Shown: in pieces, positions 44,792 to 53,546 of the stretch
How the letters are laid out: every line of letters begins with the position of its first letter
Numbering within the stretch: position 1 is the stretch's first letter
DNA from: Lentisphaerota bacterium
GTDB taxonomy: Bacteria > Verrucomicrobiota > Lentisphaeria > Victivallales > Victivallaceae
Direction of reading: 5' to 3'
DNA length: 64,000 nt
Assembly: GCA_015061605.1 (NCBI GenBank)
Contig: SUWH01000007.1
Span: forward strand, 39,772-103,771
Translations under genes and position numbers: made by a program
Notes under the pieces: model-generated
Told to the model about the DNA's origin: nothing
The model's database searches: none
Seen by the model: only the letters and a program-made list of their open reading frames with translations

Positions 44792-45526
44792 TTATCTCCG
44801 CCGCATCTGCGGCATCGGCTCTGAAACTTTCAACTTCTGAAGCGGCTGGATCTTCACGATCTCCGCTTCATCGAATGAAACTTTACTGTTTCCGACATTG
44901 TTGCGGACAAAAGATACCAGCAAAATCACACCGGAAACCACAAGCGCAATGACTGCCAGAGCGATAATGGAAAATATCACTATCTCAAGTTTGCGGATAA
45001 CATTGCGGTTGTCACCGGATTCATCGGAGTAAACGGTGGTGGAATAGTTATCCGGAGTTTCAAACTGCAGTTCGCTCCACGGCGCAGTTATCTGTTCTTC
45101 ATCATCTTTGGACAAGCCGTAAAGTTCACATAAGCGGCGCAAATAAGCCAGAGTGTAGACCGGCTGCGGCAGTTCGCTGAAGTTGCCCTGTTCCAGAGCG
45201 TTGATGTACATGGCGCGGATCTTGGTGATCTCTTCGACATCAGCCGGAGTCAACCCCATGCGGCAGCGGGCTTCTTCGAGGATGCGGGCAGCTTCGAGTT
45301 TATCCGGTTCGGCATCATCGGTATTGCGCCGTTTTTTCCTTTTTGCAGGCAGGACGGCAACCGGAGAAGCAGAAACATCTTCCTCTCTTCCCGGGAGTTC
45401 TTCATCGATTTGAGCGTCAAGAGTTTCGGGTTCTTCAGCTTCAGTAAACTCCTCTGCGGAACCGAAAAGATCATCGGATTCAGCAGAAGCATTCTCATCT
45501 TTGAGCCGTTTATTCAAATCAAGCAT
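44792..45526 (-). CDS. RodZ-like helix-turn-helix membrane protein
   Basis: 244 aa. A long acidic N-terminal region and a basic KRKKRR patch precede an HTH_25 domain (AARILEEARCRMGLTPADVEEITKIRAMYINALEQGNFSELPQPVYTLAYLRRLCELYG, spanning roughly residues 80-140). One membrane helix (IVIFSIIALAVIALVVSGVILLVSFV) leaves about 40 residues outside. RodZ links MreB to the cell-wall machinery; the very short outer part differs from classical RodZ. It follows ftsK by 5 bp. Confidence 0.82.
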   Translation of the reverse strand: MLDLNKRLKDENASAESDDLFGSAEEFTEAEEPETLDAQIDEELPGREEDVSASPVAVLPAKRKKRRNTDDAEPDKLEAARILEEARCRMGLTPADVEEITKIRAMYINALEQGNFSELPQPVYTLAYLRRLCELYGLSKDDEEQITAPWSELQFETPDNYSTTVYSDESGDNRNVIRKLEIVIFSIIALAVIALVVSGVILLVSFVRNNVGNSKVSFDEAEIVKIQPLQKLKVSEPMPQMRRR

Positions 45527-45531
45527 CGGCG

Positions 45532-48096
45532 TTATTCTCCTATATCAATTCCATCAAACACCAGAATATCCCGCTTGTTGCCGCTGCCCGAAGGCGGCCC
45601 GACAATGCCGCGTTCTTCCATCTGATCGACGATCTCTGCGGCGCGGTTATACCCGATTTTCAACCGCCGCTGCAAGTAACTGGTACTGGCTTTGCGGTCG
45701 AGGATGACCACTTCCAGCGCCCGCCGGAAGGTATCATCATCATCAGGACGCATATATTTCTTTATCAACGGCGCAATATCGGCGCGGTCATCATTGTCAA
45801 TGGCTTCGTACTCTTCGTCGATCTCTTCGCCGTCAGCTCCGCACTCATCGGAAACCAGAACATTGTCATCAAATCTCTGCGGCGCCTGATCGGAGATGAA
45901 TTGCACCACCTTTTTGATGTCATCATCCTTGACCCATGCACCCTGAACACGTTCGATTTCCATACTGGAACTGGTCATGACCAGCATATCGCCCATACCG
46001 AGCAGTTTTTCTGCGCCGGGGGTGTCCAGCACCACGCGGCTGTCGACCAGACTGCGCACCTGGAAGCAGAGCCGGGTGGGCAAGTTGGCTTTGATGACAC
46101 CGGTGATGATGTTGGTTGAAGGACGCTGGGTGGCGACGATGATGTGGATACCGGCGGCACGCCCTTTCTGGGCGATGCGTGTGATGTTGGTTTCGACATC
46201 TTTTTTGGCTTCGGTCATCATCAAATCGGCAAGCTCGTCGAGGATGATCACCAACAGCGGCATTTTAGCGGGGATAACTTTGCCGTCATTATCGAATTCC
46301 GGTTCAGCGGGAATGGGGCGGCTGTTGAATTCAGAAAGTTTTTTCACCCCGACTTTGGCAAGCACATGGTAACGGCGATCCATTTCGTTTGCCGCCCAGC
46401 GCAGAGCGATGGGGACTTTGGAGGAATCATTGATTATCGGAGTGAGCAAGTGCGGAAGTTTCTTGTATGCATCGAATTCAACGATCTTCGGGTCTACCAT
46501 GATGAGGCGCAGCTCATCCGGACGGAAACGGAAAAGCATACTCATAATGAGCGAGTTGGAACACACACTCTTACCGGTACCGGTGGCACCGGCAACCAGC
46601 ATATGCGGAGCTTTGGCAAGGTCGAGAATGACCGGTTTGCCGGAAACATTTTTTCCGAGCGCCAGCGGGATCTCCGCTTTACCGAGTTTCCACTCATCAC
46701 TCTCCATGACAGAACGCATAAATACCGCTTCCGGACGGGTATTGGAAACCTCCACCCCCACCACCGGACGGCCGGGGATGGGAGCAAGGACACGGATGCT
46801 CGTTGCCGAAAGTGCCATGCGGATATTGTCCTGGATCTGCTCGACCTTTTTGACATTGATACCGGGATCAAGGGTGATTTCGTAACGGGTGACACGGGGA
46901 CCGGAAACAAAACCGGTAACGCGGCCGGAAATGCCGAAGTCATCAAGGGTCTGCTGGATCCGCGATGAAGCAAGTTCAATAGCATCGCTGCTTTCGCCCA
47001 TGACATTGGTTCCCTGGGCGAGCATGGAAATGGGCGGCAGGACAAATTCTCCGATCTCTCCGCGCAGTTTTTCGCCCTGCTGAACCACTTTGGTTCCGAC
47101 TTCCGGAGTGTCGGCAATGGCGGCAGCAACCGGAGCGGGAACGGCGGCGGCAGGACTTTTCGCAACCGGGATATCCTCTTTTTCTTCACTGTCAAAAAGT
47201 TCGTCTTTAAAAGAGGGGGCATCTTTTTCTTTTGCTTCGACTTCCTCCTCTTCTCTCAAGCGGAACATATCGCGCAAACGCGAACGCGGTTCGGTACGTT
47301 CCGTTTCAGCGGCGGCCGCCTGCTGCAGCCGGCTTCTGAAAGCGGGAAGCGGTTCTTCGGGCTCATCCTCATCATCATCTTCATAATCATCGTCTTCATC
47401 GATCTCCTCCGGACGGCGCTGAAAACGTTTCAGCAAAGATGGAGTATCCGCTTCACTGCTGTGCATCATCCACATCCGGACGATGGTGTACCAGTCATTG
47501 ATGTAAAGCACCGTAACTCCGGCGACGGTCAGGATCCATCCGGCAACCATAGTGCCGATGACGCCGATGATCCCGGGAAGAACCCCCGGAACAATATTTT
47601 CCGAAGCGGGAGCGGCAAAAAATTGTCCGATAACGCCGCCCGGGAGCGAAAGCTGCGGCACATCCATCCGCGCCAGCCCCAGATTTGCCGCGACGGGAGC
47701 AAACGCCGCCGGTTCCAGACCGAAAAGCAGCATTGCACCGGAACACAACAGCAAAAGCCCGTAAATAAAGCGGGAAAACCGGCCCGGTTCCGGAAAAAAC
47801 AACCGGATCGTCCGCAGTAATATCGCGAAGACCGCCAGATAGCTCACCAGACCGAAATTGAGCAGCATATACCAGCTGAATTTCGCCCCGGCAGGACCGA
47901 TCCAGTTCACCGGAGGTGCAGTCGTGCCGCCATAGATGAAATTGACATCTTCCGGAGAATAGGAAACCAGCGCGAGCAGGGCAAAAAATGCTGCGCCGAA
48001 AAAGAGTAACGGCAGGATTTTTGAATCCTTGCGTTCACTCTCATTGTTGTTGTCAAAATCTTTCCTTATCACCGTTTCACCGCAATTGAAAAACAT
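45532..48096 (-). CDS. ftsK: FtsK/SpoIIIE-family DNA translocase
   Basis: 854 aa. Four N-terminal membrane helices, a highly acidic linker (EEIDEDDDYEDDDEDEPEE), the alpha/beta motor with Walker A GATGTGKSVC near residue 502, Walker B LLVIILDELADLMM, and a C-terminal gamma winged helix (KASTSYLQRRLKIGYNRAAEIVDQMEERGIVGPP) that reads orienting DNA sequences. FtsK pumps the chromosome terminus across the septum and activates dimer resolution. Start 48096 has only a weak RBS. Confidence 0.97.
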   Translation of the reverse strand: MFFNCGETVIRKDFDNNNESERKDSKILPLLFFGAAFFALLALVSYSPEDVNFIYGGTTAPPVNWIGPAGAKFSWYMLLNFGLVSYLAVFAILLRTIRLFFPEPGRFSRFIYGLLLLCSGAMLLFGLEPAAFAPVAANLGLARMDVPQLSLPGGVIGQFFAAPASENIVPGVLPGIIGVIGTMVAGWILTVAGVTVLYINDWYTIVRMWMMHSSEADTPSLLKRFQRRPEEIDEDDDYEDDDEDEPEEPLPAFRSRLQQAAAAETERTEPRSRLRDMFRLREEEEVEAKEKDAPSFKDELFDSEEKEDIPVAKSPAAAVPAPVAAAIADTPEVGTKVVQQGEKLRGEIGEFVLPPISMLAQGTNVMGESSDAIELASSRIQQTLDDFGISGRVTGFVSGPRVTRYEITLDPGINVKKVEQIQDNIRMALSATSIRVLAPIPGRPVVGVEVSNTRPEAVFMRSVMESDEWKLGKAEIPLALGKNVSGKPVILDLAKAPHMLVAGATGTGKSVCSNSLIMSMLFRFRPDELRLIMVDPKIVEFDAYKKLPHLLTPIINDSSKVPIALRWAANEMDRRYHVLAKVGVKKLSEFNSRPIPAEPEFDNDGKVIPAKMPLLVIILDELADLMMTEAKKDVETNITRIAQKGRAAGIHIIVATQRPSTNIITGVIKANLPTRLCFQVRSLVDSRVVLDTPGAEKLLGMGDMLVMTSSSMEIERVQGAWVKDDDIKKVVQFISDQAPQRFDDNVLVSDECGADGEEIDEEYEAIDNDDRADIAPLIKKYMRPDDDDTFRRALEVVILDRKASTSYLQRRLKIGYNRAAEIVDQMEERGIVGPPSGSGNKRDILVFDGIDIGE

Positions 48097-48114
48097 TAAA
48101 AATCTTCAGGATGT

Positions 48115-48143
48115 AATATACCGCACAACGCTGTTTTTTGCAA
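48115..48143 (-). promoter_or_regulatory. Sigma70-type promoter for ftsK
   Basis: Minus strand -35 TTGCAA (48143-48138), 17-bp spacer, -10 TATATT (48120-48115), 19 bp before the ftsK ATG, which leaves a very short leader. Confidence 0.65.
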
Positions 48144-48184
48144 GCAGAGAAATGCAAAAATTACATCGTTTTTCAACGCCGTGA

Positions 48185-48213
48185 TTGCAAAAGCTGTTCA
48201 CGGGTATTATATT
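48185..48213 (+). promoter_or_regulatory. Sigma70-type promoter for the 48235-52275 gene run
   Basis: -35 TTGCAA (48185-48190), 17-bp spacer, -10 TATATT (48208-48213). It is divergent from the ftsK promoter, whose -35 and -10 elements are identical in sequence. Confidence 0.65.
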
Positions 48214-48234
48214 ATTTCTCCGGAGGATGAATAT

Positions 48235-48855
48235 ATGAAACATTTTTGGTTGACAGTGCTGATTTCAGCATTTCTCCCGGTGCTTGCGGCAGGAGAATTT
48301 ACTGACAAGGGATTGATTTCAAACTGGAGCTTTGCGCCGCTGCAAGTCAACGTCGGACTTATCAACAGCAAAAATCTGGTCGATGAAAGCAGTAACACAT
48401 TGCTTTCGCTCGGACTTTTCACCTTGCAGCAGAAGTCGGCAGTCGTTTCAGTTGCGTTCATCGCCAACACGTTGCAGAATAATTACGGACTTCAGGTCAA
48501 TCCTCTCTTCATGGGCACAGTTACCGACAGAAATTACGGGATCTCAATCGGATTTGAAAATTACAGCAAAAGGTGTTACGGTATCCAGCTCGGAGTGCTG
48601 AACCACTCCTGGGCGGGTGAAGAGATTGAAAAAGAACGGGAAAGATTGCAGATTTTCGGCATCAATATCGCCGACACGGTCTATTGCGGATTGGTGAATA
48701 TTTCCAACAAAGTTCAGATCGGCATATTCAACGCCACTCCCGGAGGAGCTTTTCAGATCGGCTTGCTCAATTACAACTCCAAATCATACATTCCATTTCT
48801 GCCGCTCGTAAACTGGGATATGGGCCGGGAGGAGAGAAGCAATGAAAATAAATGA
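48235..48855 (+). CDS. LA_2272-like surface repeat protein
   Basis: 206 aa from ATG 48235 with CGGAGGA six bases upstream; the track start at 48181 is a GTG lying upstream of the promoter. Signal peptide MKHFWLTVLISAFLPVLAAG. The mature protein has repeated aromatic/glycine beta strands (LQVNVGLINS, YGIQLGVLNHS, VQIGIFNATPGGAFQIGLLNYNSKSYIPFLPLVNW), typical of LA_2272-type outer-surface repeats. Its end overlaps the next gene by 14 bp. Confidence 0.78.
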   Translation: MKHFWLTVLISAFLPVLAAGEFTDKGLISNWSFAPLQVNVGLINSKNLVDESSNTLLSLGLFTLQQKSAVVSVAFIANTLQNNYGLQVNPLFMGTVTDRNYGISIGFENYSKRCYGIQLGVLNHSWAGEEIEKERERLQIFGINIADTVYCGLVNISNKVQIGIFNATPGGAFQIGLLNYNSKSYIPFLPLVNWDMGREERSNENK

Positions 48856-50581
48856 TAAAACTGTAAGTTGCGAAAATGACATTCTTTTTATACTGGATGC
48901 CGTTGCATCCGGCGAGGAAGAGTTTGCCATTCTCGCCAAAAGTCCGAAGCGTTTTATTCAAACATCCGGAAATATGCTTGAATACAACAGCGGACAGAAA
49001 CTTTACAGTGCCGGAAATATTTCCAATGAAAATATAAAAGCCGCATTTCTCGACTATTACCGGGGAAATGACGGATATAAAAAGTTTTTCCGCAAAACCT
49101 CTGCTAAAGCAGAAAAAGAGACCTTCTCCGATATTGTCCGGGAAACCTGGCACGACTTTCTGGATATTTGTATTTTCAGAACGGTGCGCTTCACTCCGGA
49201 TGGACTCTATGTCGGTATATCTCTGTCCAGCTGGTTATTTTACGGATTTTTCATCGGATTCGGGACATATCTGATCTCCCTCGGTCAAAATGAAAATATT
49301 TTAGAGACTCCTTATCTCCCGCTGGGCGGTGCGGCGATTTTAAGCGGTTTACTGGTTCTGCTCGGCAATATTTCCCGTAAGCGGGCGAAAATCGAAAGCG
49401 GCATGTTTTATCCGGACCCGGATTATGACAACACACCGTTTTTACTGGAAGAAATAAAATGTGTCTATGTGCGGCAATATAACCGCCATTGTCAACTGGG
49501 CGTATTGAAGCGTAATGATGACTTCAGTTTATTGAGCAGTTACTCCGGAGGTCTGGCATGGGTTCACGGTAAACGCTTGGCACAACGCCTTAACAGACCG
49601 TTAAAAAGTGAAAAAACTTATCAAAAAATGGTCAAAAATCAGCAGATAATCATTGTTCTTCTGCTGGTTTGGTCGATATTTCTTCTGGCGTTACCATTGC
49701 TGGGAAGAATATTTGTTGGCACACTGTTTTTGATCGCAATTTCCAAGCGGCTCTATGAATTGATTTTGGGAATGATATACCAAAGTGCTGATTCAAGTGC
49801 AACGAAAACCAAACGGAAGTCGATTTTTTGGAAAAATAAACGATGGTATTGCGGAGATTCCAGTTACAGTTCACACCGGCTGATTTTTTCCGAAGACAGA
49901 ATCACCGTCCGACCGTCCTGGGTGCGGGTAGTCGTTTTCAGCGGCTATGGTGCATCATTGGGGATGATATGTTCTCTTTGTCTGCTTTCGGATTATGCTA
50001 TCCGCCAGCATGGGGAGATCGTTTTCTGCGTAATTGCTTTGTTATTTGCCGGTATATTGTTATCATATTTGTTTTTACGGTCTTATCCGGAAATTGATTT
50101 TAAGAATGGTGTTTTTTATCCTTACGGCAAGCGGGGAAGTATTTTCCGTAAAAAGTTTGTGGCTGTTCCACTTGGAAATGTATCGGCAATCGACTTGGAA
50201 CATCATTCCTATTTTTCAAGATACAATTGTTTTGAATGTTTTACATTACTGCTTGTTGTGCCCAATGGAGGTCGTAATTATCGCTATATGCTTCTCAATC
50301 ACGGTGATTACCCGACTTTTATGACTGACGCTGAAAAATTAAGTAAGCGTCTGGCTTTGCCGTTGCCGGATACAGATTTGGAGGATTTCAACAGCAAAGA
50401 AATAAGGCGTTTCGCTTATATTCCTCTGCTCGTTTACCCTTTGTTTATTTTTATTGCGGTGGGGCATATGAACCTTGCGTTCCGGGAGAAAAACCTGTTT
50501 CTGATTACACTTATGGTGATAGTTCTGGTAAGTTTGATTTATAATCTGTTTAAGATAGCACAAGCACTTAAAGGAAAATAA
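48842..50581 (+). CDS. Membrane protein of unknown function with an internal duplication
   Basis: 579 aa with about eight hydrophobic helices in pairs. Two cytosol-like domains resemble each other: residues 185-258 (KIESGMFYPDPDY ... AWVHGKRLAQRLNRPL) and residues 416-508 (EIDFKNGVFYPYGK ... MTDAEKLSKRLALPLPD). Each follows a helix pair, so the protein is probably a tandem repeat of [two helices + domain]. No known family was recognised. It is translationally coupled to the surface-repeat gene in front. Confidence 0.72.
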   Translation: MKINDKTVSCENDILFILDAVASGEEEFAILAKSPKRFIQTSGNMLEYNSGQKLYSAGNISNENIKAAFLDYYRGNDGYKKFFRKTSAKAEKETFSDIVRETWHDFLDICIFRTVRFTPDGLYVGISLSSWLFYGFFIGFGTYLISLGQNENILETPYLPLGGAAILSGLLVLLGNISRKRAKIESGMFYPDPDYDNTPFLLEEIKCVYVRQYNRHCQLGVLKRNDDFSLLSSYSGGLAWVHGKRLAQRLNRPLKSEKTYQKMVKNQQIIIVLLLVWSIFLLALPLLGRIFVGTLFLIAISKRLYELILGMIYQSADSSATKTKRKSIFWKNKRWYCGDSSYSSHRLIFSEDRITVRPSWVRVVVFSGYGASLGMICSLCLLSDYAIRQHGEIVFCVIALLFAGILLSYLFLRSYPEIDFKNGVFYPYGKRGSIFRKKFVAVPLGNVSAIDLEHHSYFSRYNCFECFTLLLVVPNGGRNYRYMLLNHGDYPTFMTDAEKLSKRLALPLPDTDLEDFNSKEIRRFAYIPLLVYPLFIFIAVGHMNLAFREKNLFLITLMVIVLVSLIYNLFKIAQALKGK

Positions 50582-50584
50582 ACT

Positions 50585-51250
50585 GTGAATGACGAAACAT
50601 TATTTTGCGGAGCTTTGATTTACCTGATTGCTCTGCTGGGATTTCTGATTCCGTTGAAATGGCTTCCCCGGTGGGGGCGATTGGTTGGTTATGTGCTTTT
50701 CTGCATCATAAATATCGGTTTGGCTTTTATTTACCGTGGATTGGCTTATCTTTCTTTCAACATTCAATCCGGCGAACGGGCGTTGAAATTCTTTACGGAA
50801 TTATCTGAAACGCTTGCCAATGACACGATGAAAATTGAATATCTGCCAATGCCAAGTTATACTGCAAGTATCATTTGGGGGATCATCTCGCTGCTGGTGG
50901 TGATCGCCGGATTTGTGGTACTGGGATTGAAAATCCGCTGGTACAGTTATGTAATAACTATTGCGGCGCTGCTTTGTGCGTCTGGCATACTGGGAATACA
51001 AACGCCACATTCAGAAAAGCGGTATATAAATGATTCAAACGCTTTGCGGCAAAAGACCTATCTTCTTATTGAGCAGAAACGCAAAGAAAATGTAAGCAAT
51101 AAGCAAATATCCGAAGCGATCAAGGCAAATTTGAAAGATTTCCGTTATAATTACGAAAACCGCGAAGAGGAAAGAGAATCATCCGAAAAAATCCTGACAG
51201 CCATAAAAAATTTGCAGCCGGAAACCAAAATGGAGGCAGCAGAACGATGA
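50585..51250 (+). CDS. Membrane protein of unknown function
   Basis: 221 aa from a GTG start, with AAAGGA upstream at the end of the previous gene. Four hydrophobic segments: two near the N-terminus (GALIYLIALLGFLIPL, LVGYVLFCIINIGLAFIY) and two central (IIWGIISLLVVIAGFVVLGL, YVITIAALLCASGIL). The tail of about 80 residues is charged and helical (LIEQKRKENVSNKQISEAIKAN). No family recognised. Its stop overlaps the next start. Confidence 0.68.
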   Translation: MNDETLFCGALIYLIALLGFLIPLKWLPRWGRLVGYVLFCIINIGLAFIYRGLAYLSFNIQSGERALKFFTELSETLANDTMKIEYLPMPSYTASIIWGIISLLVVIAGFVVLGLKIRWYSYVITIAALLCASGILGIQTPHSEKRYINDSNALRQKTYLLIEQKRKENVSNKQISEAIKANLKDFRYNYENREEERESSEKILTAIKNLQPETKMEAAER

Positions 51251-52275
51251 AAACAGAAAAAAACAAAAGATCGTTCAGCAAAACAATTTGCAGTATTTTG
51301 CTTATAATTTTCATTTCAATTCTTCTTGCAGGCTGCTACCACGGGTTCGGAAGGGAGCTCTTTTACCGGTTTGATTATTATAAAATAAAGGTGGCAGATA
51401 TTGACGGCAATCCGGTAAAAAATGCGGAAATAGAATTTTCATACCAAAATAACTTTGATATTTCAGGGAAACACACCCATTATCACCATGAAAAAATCTA
51501 TACAAATAAAGAGGGTAACGCAACCCGCATCGGCTGGGTACGGCATGAACCGGAACTGCGCTGGATCTCTGCCGATGGGTATTATTCCCGCAGTTGTTAT
51601 AATGAAGTCAAAGACCGGGAAACAATGATAACTCTTTATCCGAAACGGAAACCGGTTCCTCTCCTTGGTGCAAGATTGAATTTCAGATTAAAAGGGGAAT
51701 ATCAGGGCAAATTATATTTCCGTTTTTCTGATTTGGAATTGAGCATCCCGCGACACCGGGGATCACGCATCGCTTACCGTTGGGATGAGCAGCAGAAAAA
51801 AGAGAAGTGGGAATTGCGGAACGATCCGGATTTTCAACCGGATCTTATTCTTGATTTCGATCAGAACAGATTTGTTTCCATTGAGTTTGCTTCCGCAACC
51901 ATTCCGGAAATAAACCGGTATCATTCTGTATTCAACGGTCTCTATGAAGCTCCCGTTGACGGTTATAAAAGAATCAATTGGCCGCTGAATGAAAACAACC
52001 GTTTTTTCAAACTGCCGATAGCGTTCACCTTTCCATATCAGAATAAAATCTGCTATGGCGCAGTTACATTGCTGGACTCTGATGGATACGGAGAAATTGA
52101 GCTCCATTTTCAGCTCAATCTCACCGGAAGCAGGAATCTGGAACGGGGATACGGAACTGCAAAAACAAAACCGGAAGACACTCTGATTTATCAGCAGTAT
52201 AAGTTATGGGCAAGCACCCGGAGTTTTACCCCTGATGTGATCATAAAAGCCGGAGAGGTTCATTTGACAAAATAA
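51247..52275 (+). CDS. Lipoprotein with Ig-like domain, unknown function
   Basis: 342 aa. Signal sequence with lipobox LLAGC, so probably lipid-anchored. After the cysteine comes a carboxypeptidase-regulatory-like beta domain (YYKIKVADIDGNPVKNAEIEFSYQN ... YTNKEGNATRIGW), then a larger beta-rich region without recognised motifs. It overlaps the preceding membrane gene by 4 bp and closes this run of four coupled genes. Confidence 0.72.
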   Translation: MKTEKNKRSFSKTICSILLIIFISILLAGCYHGFGRELFYRFDYYKIKVADIDGNPVKNAEIEFSYQNNFDISGKHTHYHHEKIYTNKEGNATRIGWVRHEPELRWISADGYYSRSCYNEVKDRETMITLYPKRKPVPLLGARLNFRLKGEYQGKLYFRFSDLELSIPRHRGSRIAYRWDEQQKKEKWELRNDPDFQPDLILDFDQNRFVSIEFASATIPEINRYHSVFNGLYEAPVDGYKRINWPLNENNRFFKLPIAFTFPYQNKICYGAVTLLDSDGYGEIELHFQLNLTGSRNLERGYGTAKTKPEDTLIYQQYKLWASTRSFTPDVIIKAGEVHLTK

Positions 52276-52292
52276 TTCAGGTGGATTATATT
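52264..52292 (+). promoter_or_regulatory. Strong sigma70 promoter for the GNAT gene
   Basis: -35 TTGACA (52264-52269), 17-bp spacer, -10 TATATT (52287-52292). The -35 lies within the last codons of the lipoprotein gene. Confidence 0.72.
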
Positions 52293-52323
52293 ACTGACAG
52301 ATGCATTCAACAGGGAGTATTCT

Positions 52324-52887
52324 ATGGATTTGGAATTTGAAATTTTCACTCCGGAAACTGAAGAGGATTTTGCTTCATTGTGGCGTTTCAATTACGATAT
52401 ATTTGCGGCAGAATTGAAGATGCGTCAGGAAAATCCCGATGGCTTCATCGTGGATAAATTTCACCATAAAAACATCTACCTTGCCGCAAGAAGCAAGGCC
52501 GACAACTCCATCATCGGCATGATTGCCGCCCACTGGCAAGCCCCCTACTCGGCCGAAGCTCACTTCGGTTCTTCTGTTGCCATTCCGCCATCCGACGGCG
52601 GCAAGCTCGGCGAGATCCGGCTCTTTTCCATCGCACCGCCGTACCGCAAGACAGCAGTCGTTACAACTTTAGGTATATCCATGCTGCTGGAACTGGCAAA
52701 ACATCAGGTAACGGAAGTGGTGATTTCCGGAATATCCGTCCAAAAGCGTTTCTATGAACGGCTCGGATTCAAAGTCACAGGAGATCCCGTTGCCGAAGGC
52801 GAAACCACCCTCTATCCGATGCGGATAAAGTTGCCGGAATTTATCGAACGCTGCAAAAAACTCCAGTGCTTCAAGTTCTGCAATTAA
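52324..52887 (+). CDS. GNAT-fold acyltransferase, FeeM/N-acyl amino acid synthase-like
   Basis: 187 aa, soluble. N-terminal FNYDIFAAELKMRQENPDGFIVDKFHHKNIYLAA is like the FeeM/PEP-CTERM-associated GNAT group, followed by SIIGMIAAHW, GEIRLFSIAPPYRKTAVVTTLGISMLLELAK (acyl-CoA pyrophosphate loop region, though no classical QxxGxG/A) and VQKRFYERLGFKVTGDP. It probably transfers an acyl group; the acceptor is unknown. GGGAG precedes the ATG. Confidence 0.78.
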   Translation: MDLEFEIFTPETEEDFASLWRFNYDIFAAELKMRQENPDGFIVDKFHHKNIYLAARSKADNSIIGMIAAHWQAPYSAEAHFGSSVAIPPSDGGKLGEIRLFSIAPPYRKTAVVTTLGISMLLELAKHQVTEVVISGISVQKRFYERLGFKVTGDPVAEGETTLYPMRIKLPEFIERCKKLQCFKFCN

Positions 52888-53546
52888 AAATATGTCCACC
52901 CGCCTGTCCGGCAGAAGGCGCACCATAACATAAGCCGCGCAATCGGCGGCGGCAAACGTGCCGCAGCGAGGTGTCGCGCCCTTCCCGTTGGTCGGGCTTG
53001 ATCGGACTTTAAAAAAATCCGCCGTCAGGCGGAATCAAACACTACCTCACGCCTGTCCGGCGAAAGCCGGACGACAGGCGCAAACTCCCGCAGCGCAGTT
53101 CCACCATAACATAAGCCGCGCAAGCGGCGCAACTCAACACTACCTCACGCCTGTCCGGCGCAAGCCGGACGATAGGCGCAACGCCAGAAGCGTAAATTCT
53201 TAACCCGCGCCCTTTCCAATCGGCGCGATGATCGTGCGATAAAAAAACAACCGCCGTCAGGCGGAATCAAACACTACCTCACGCCTGTCCGGCGAAAGCC
53301 GGACGACAGGCGCAAACTCCCGCAGCGCAGTTCCGCCAACCTCCCCCGTTCCAATCGGCGCGATGATCGTGCGATGATGACGCCGGGAAGTTGCGGGGCG
53401 AGGTGAACTTACGTTCCCGAGCCCTCAACTTTCCAAGTCAGCGCGCACGAGGGCGCGCCGCCCCCCGTTTGCACTTACCGCGTATTCCCGTCCCAAGTCA
53501 GCGCGCACGAGAGCGCGCCGCCCCCAGTTTGCACTTACCGCGTATT
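52888..53546. repeat. Intergenic array of dispersed and tandem repeats with hairpins
   Basis: About 650 bp without a credible gene. It contains an 82-bp unit repeated exactly (53021-53102 and 53253-53334), a partial third copy from about 53138, a 27-bp unit twice (53214-53240, 53349-53375), a 22-bp unit twice (52921-52942, 53102-53123) and a 54-bp tandem unit with 60-bp period (53433-53486, 53493-53546; two mismatches). The 82-bp unit holds CCGCC-GTCA-GGCGG and GTCCGGC-GAAA-GCCGGAC hairpins. Confidence 0.9.

Noticed and set aside
52958-53203. 81-codon ORF in the repeat region
   Set aside because: Runs through repeated hairpins; its peptide repeats only because the DNA does.
52888-53546. CRISPR array
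   Set aside because: Repeats are of several kinds and unequal spacing, without regular unique spacers, and no cas genes are near.
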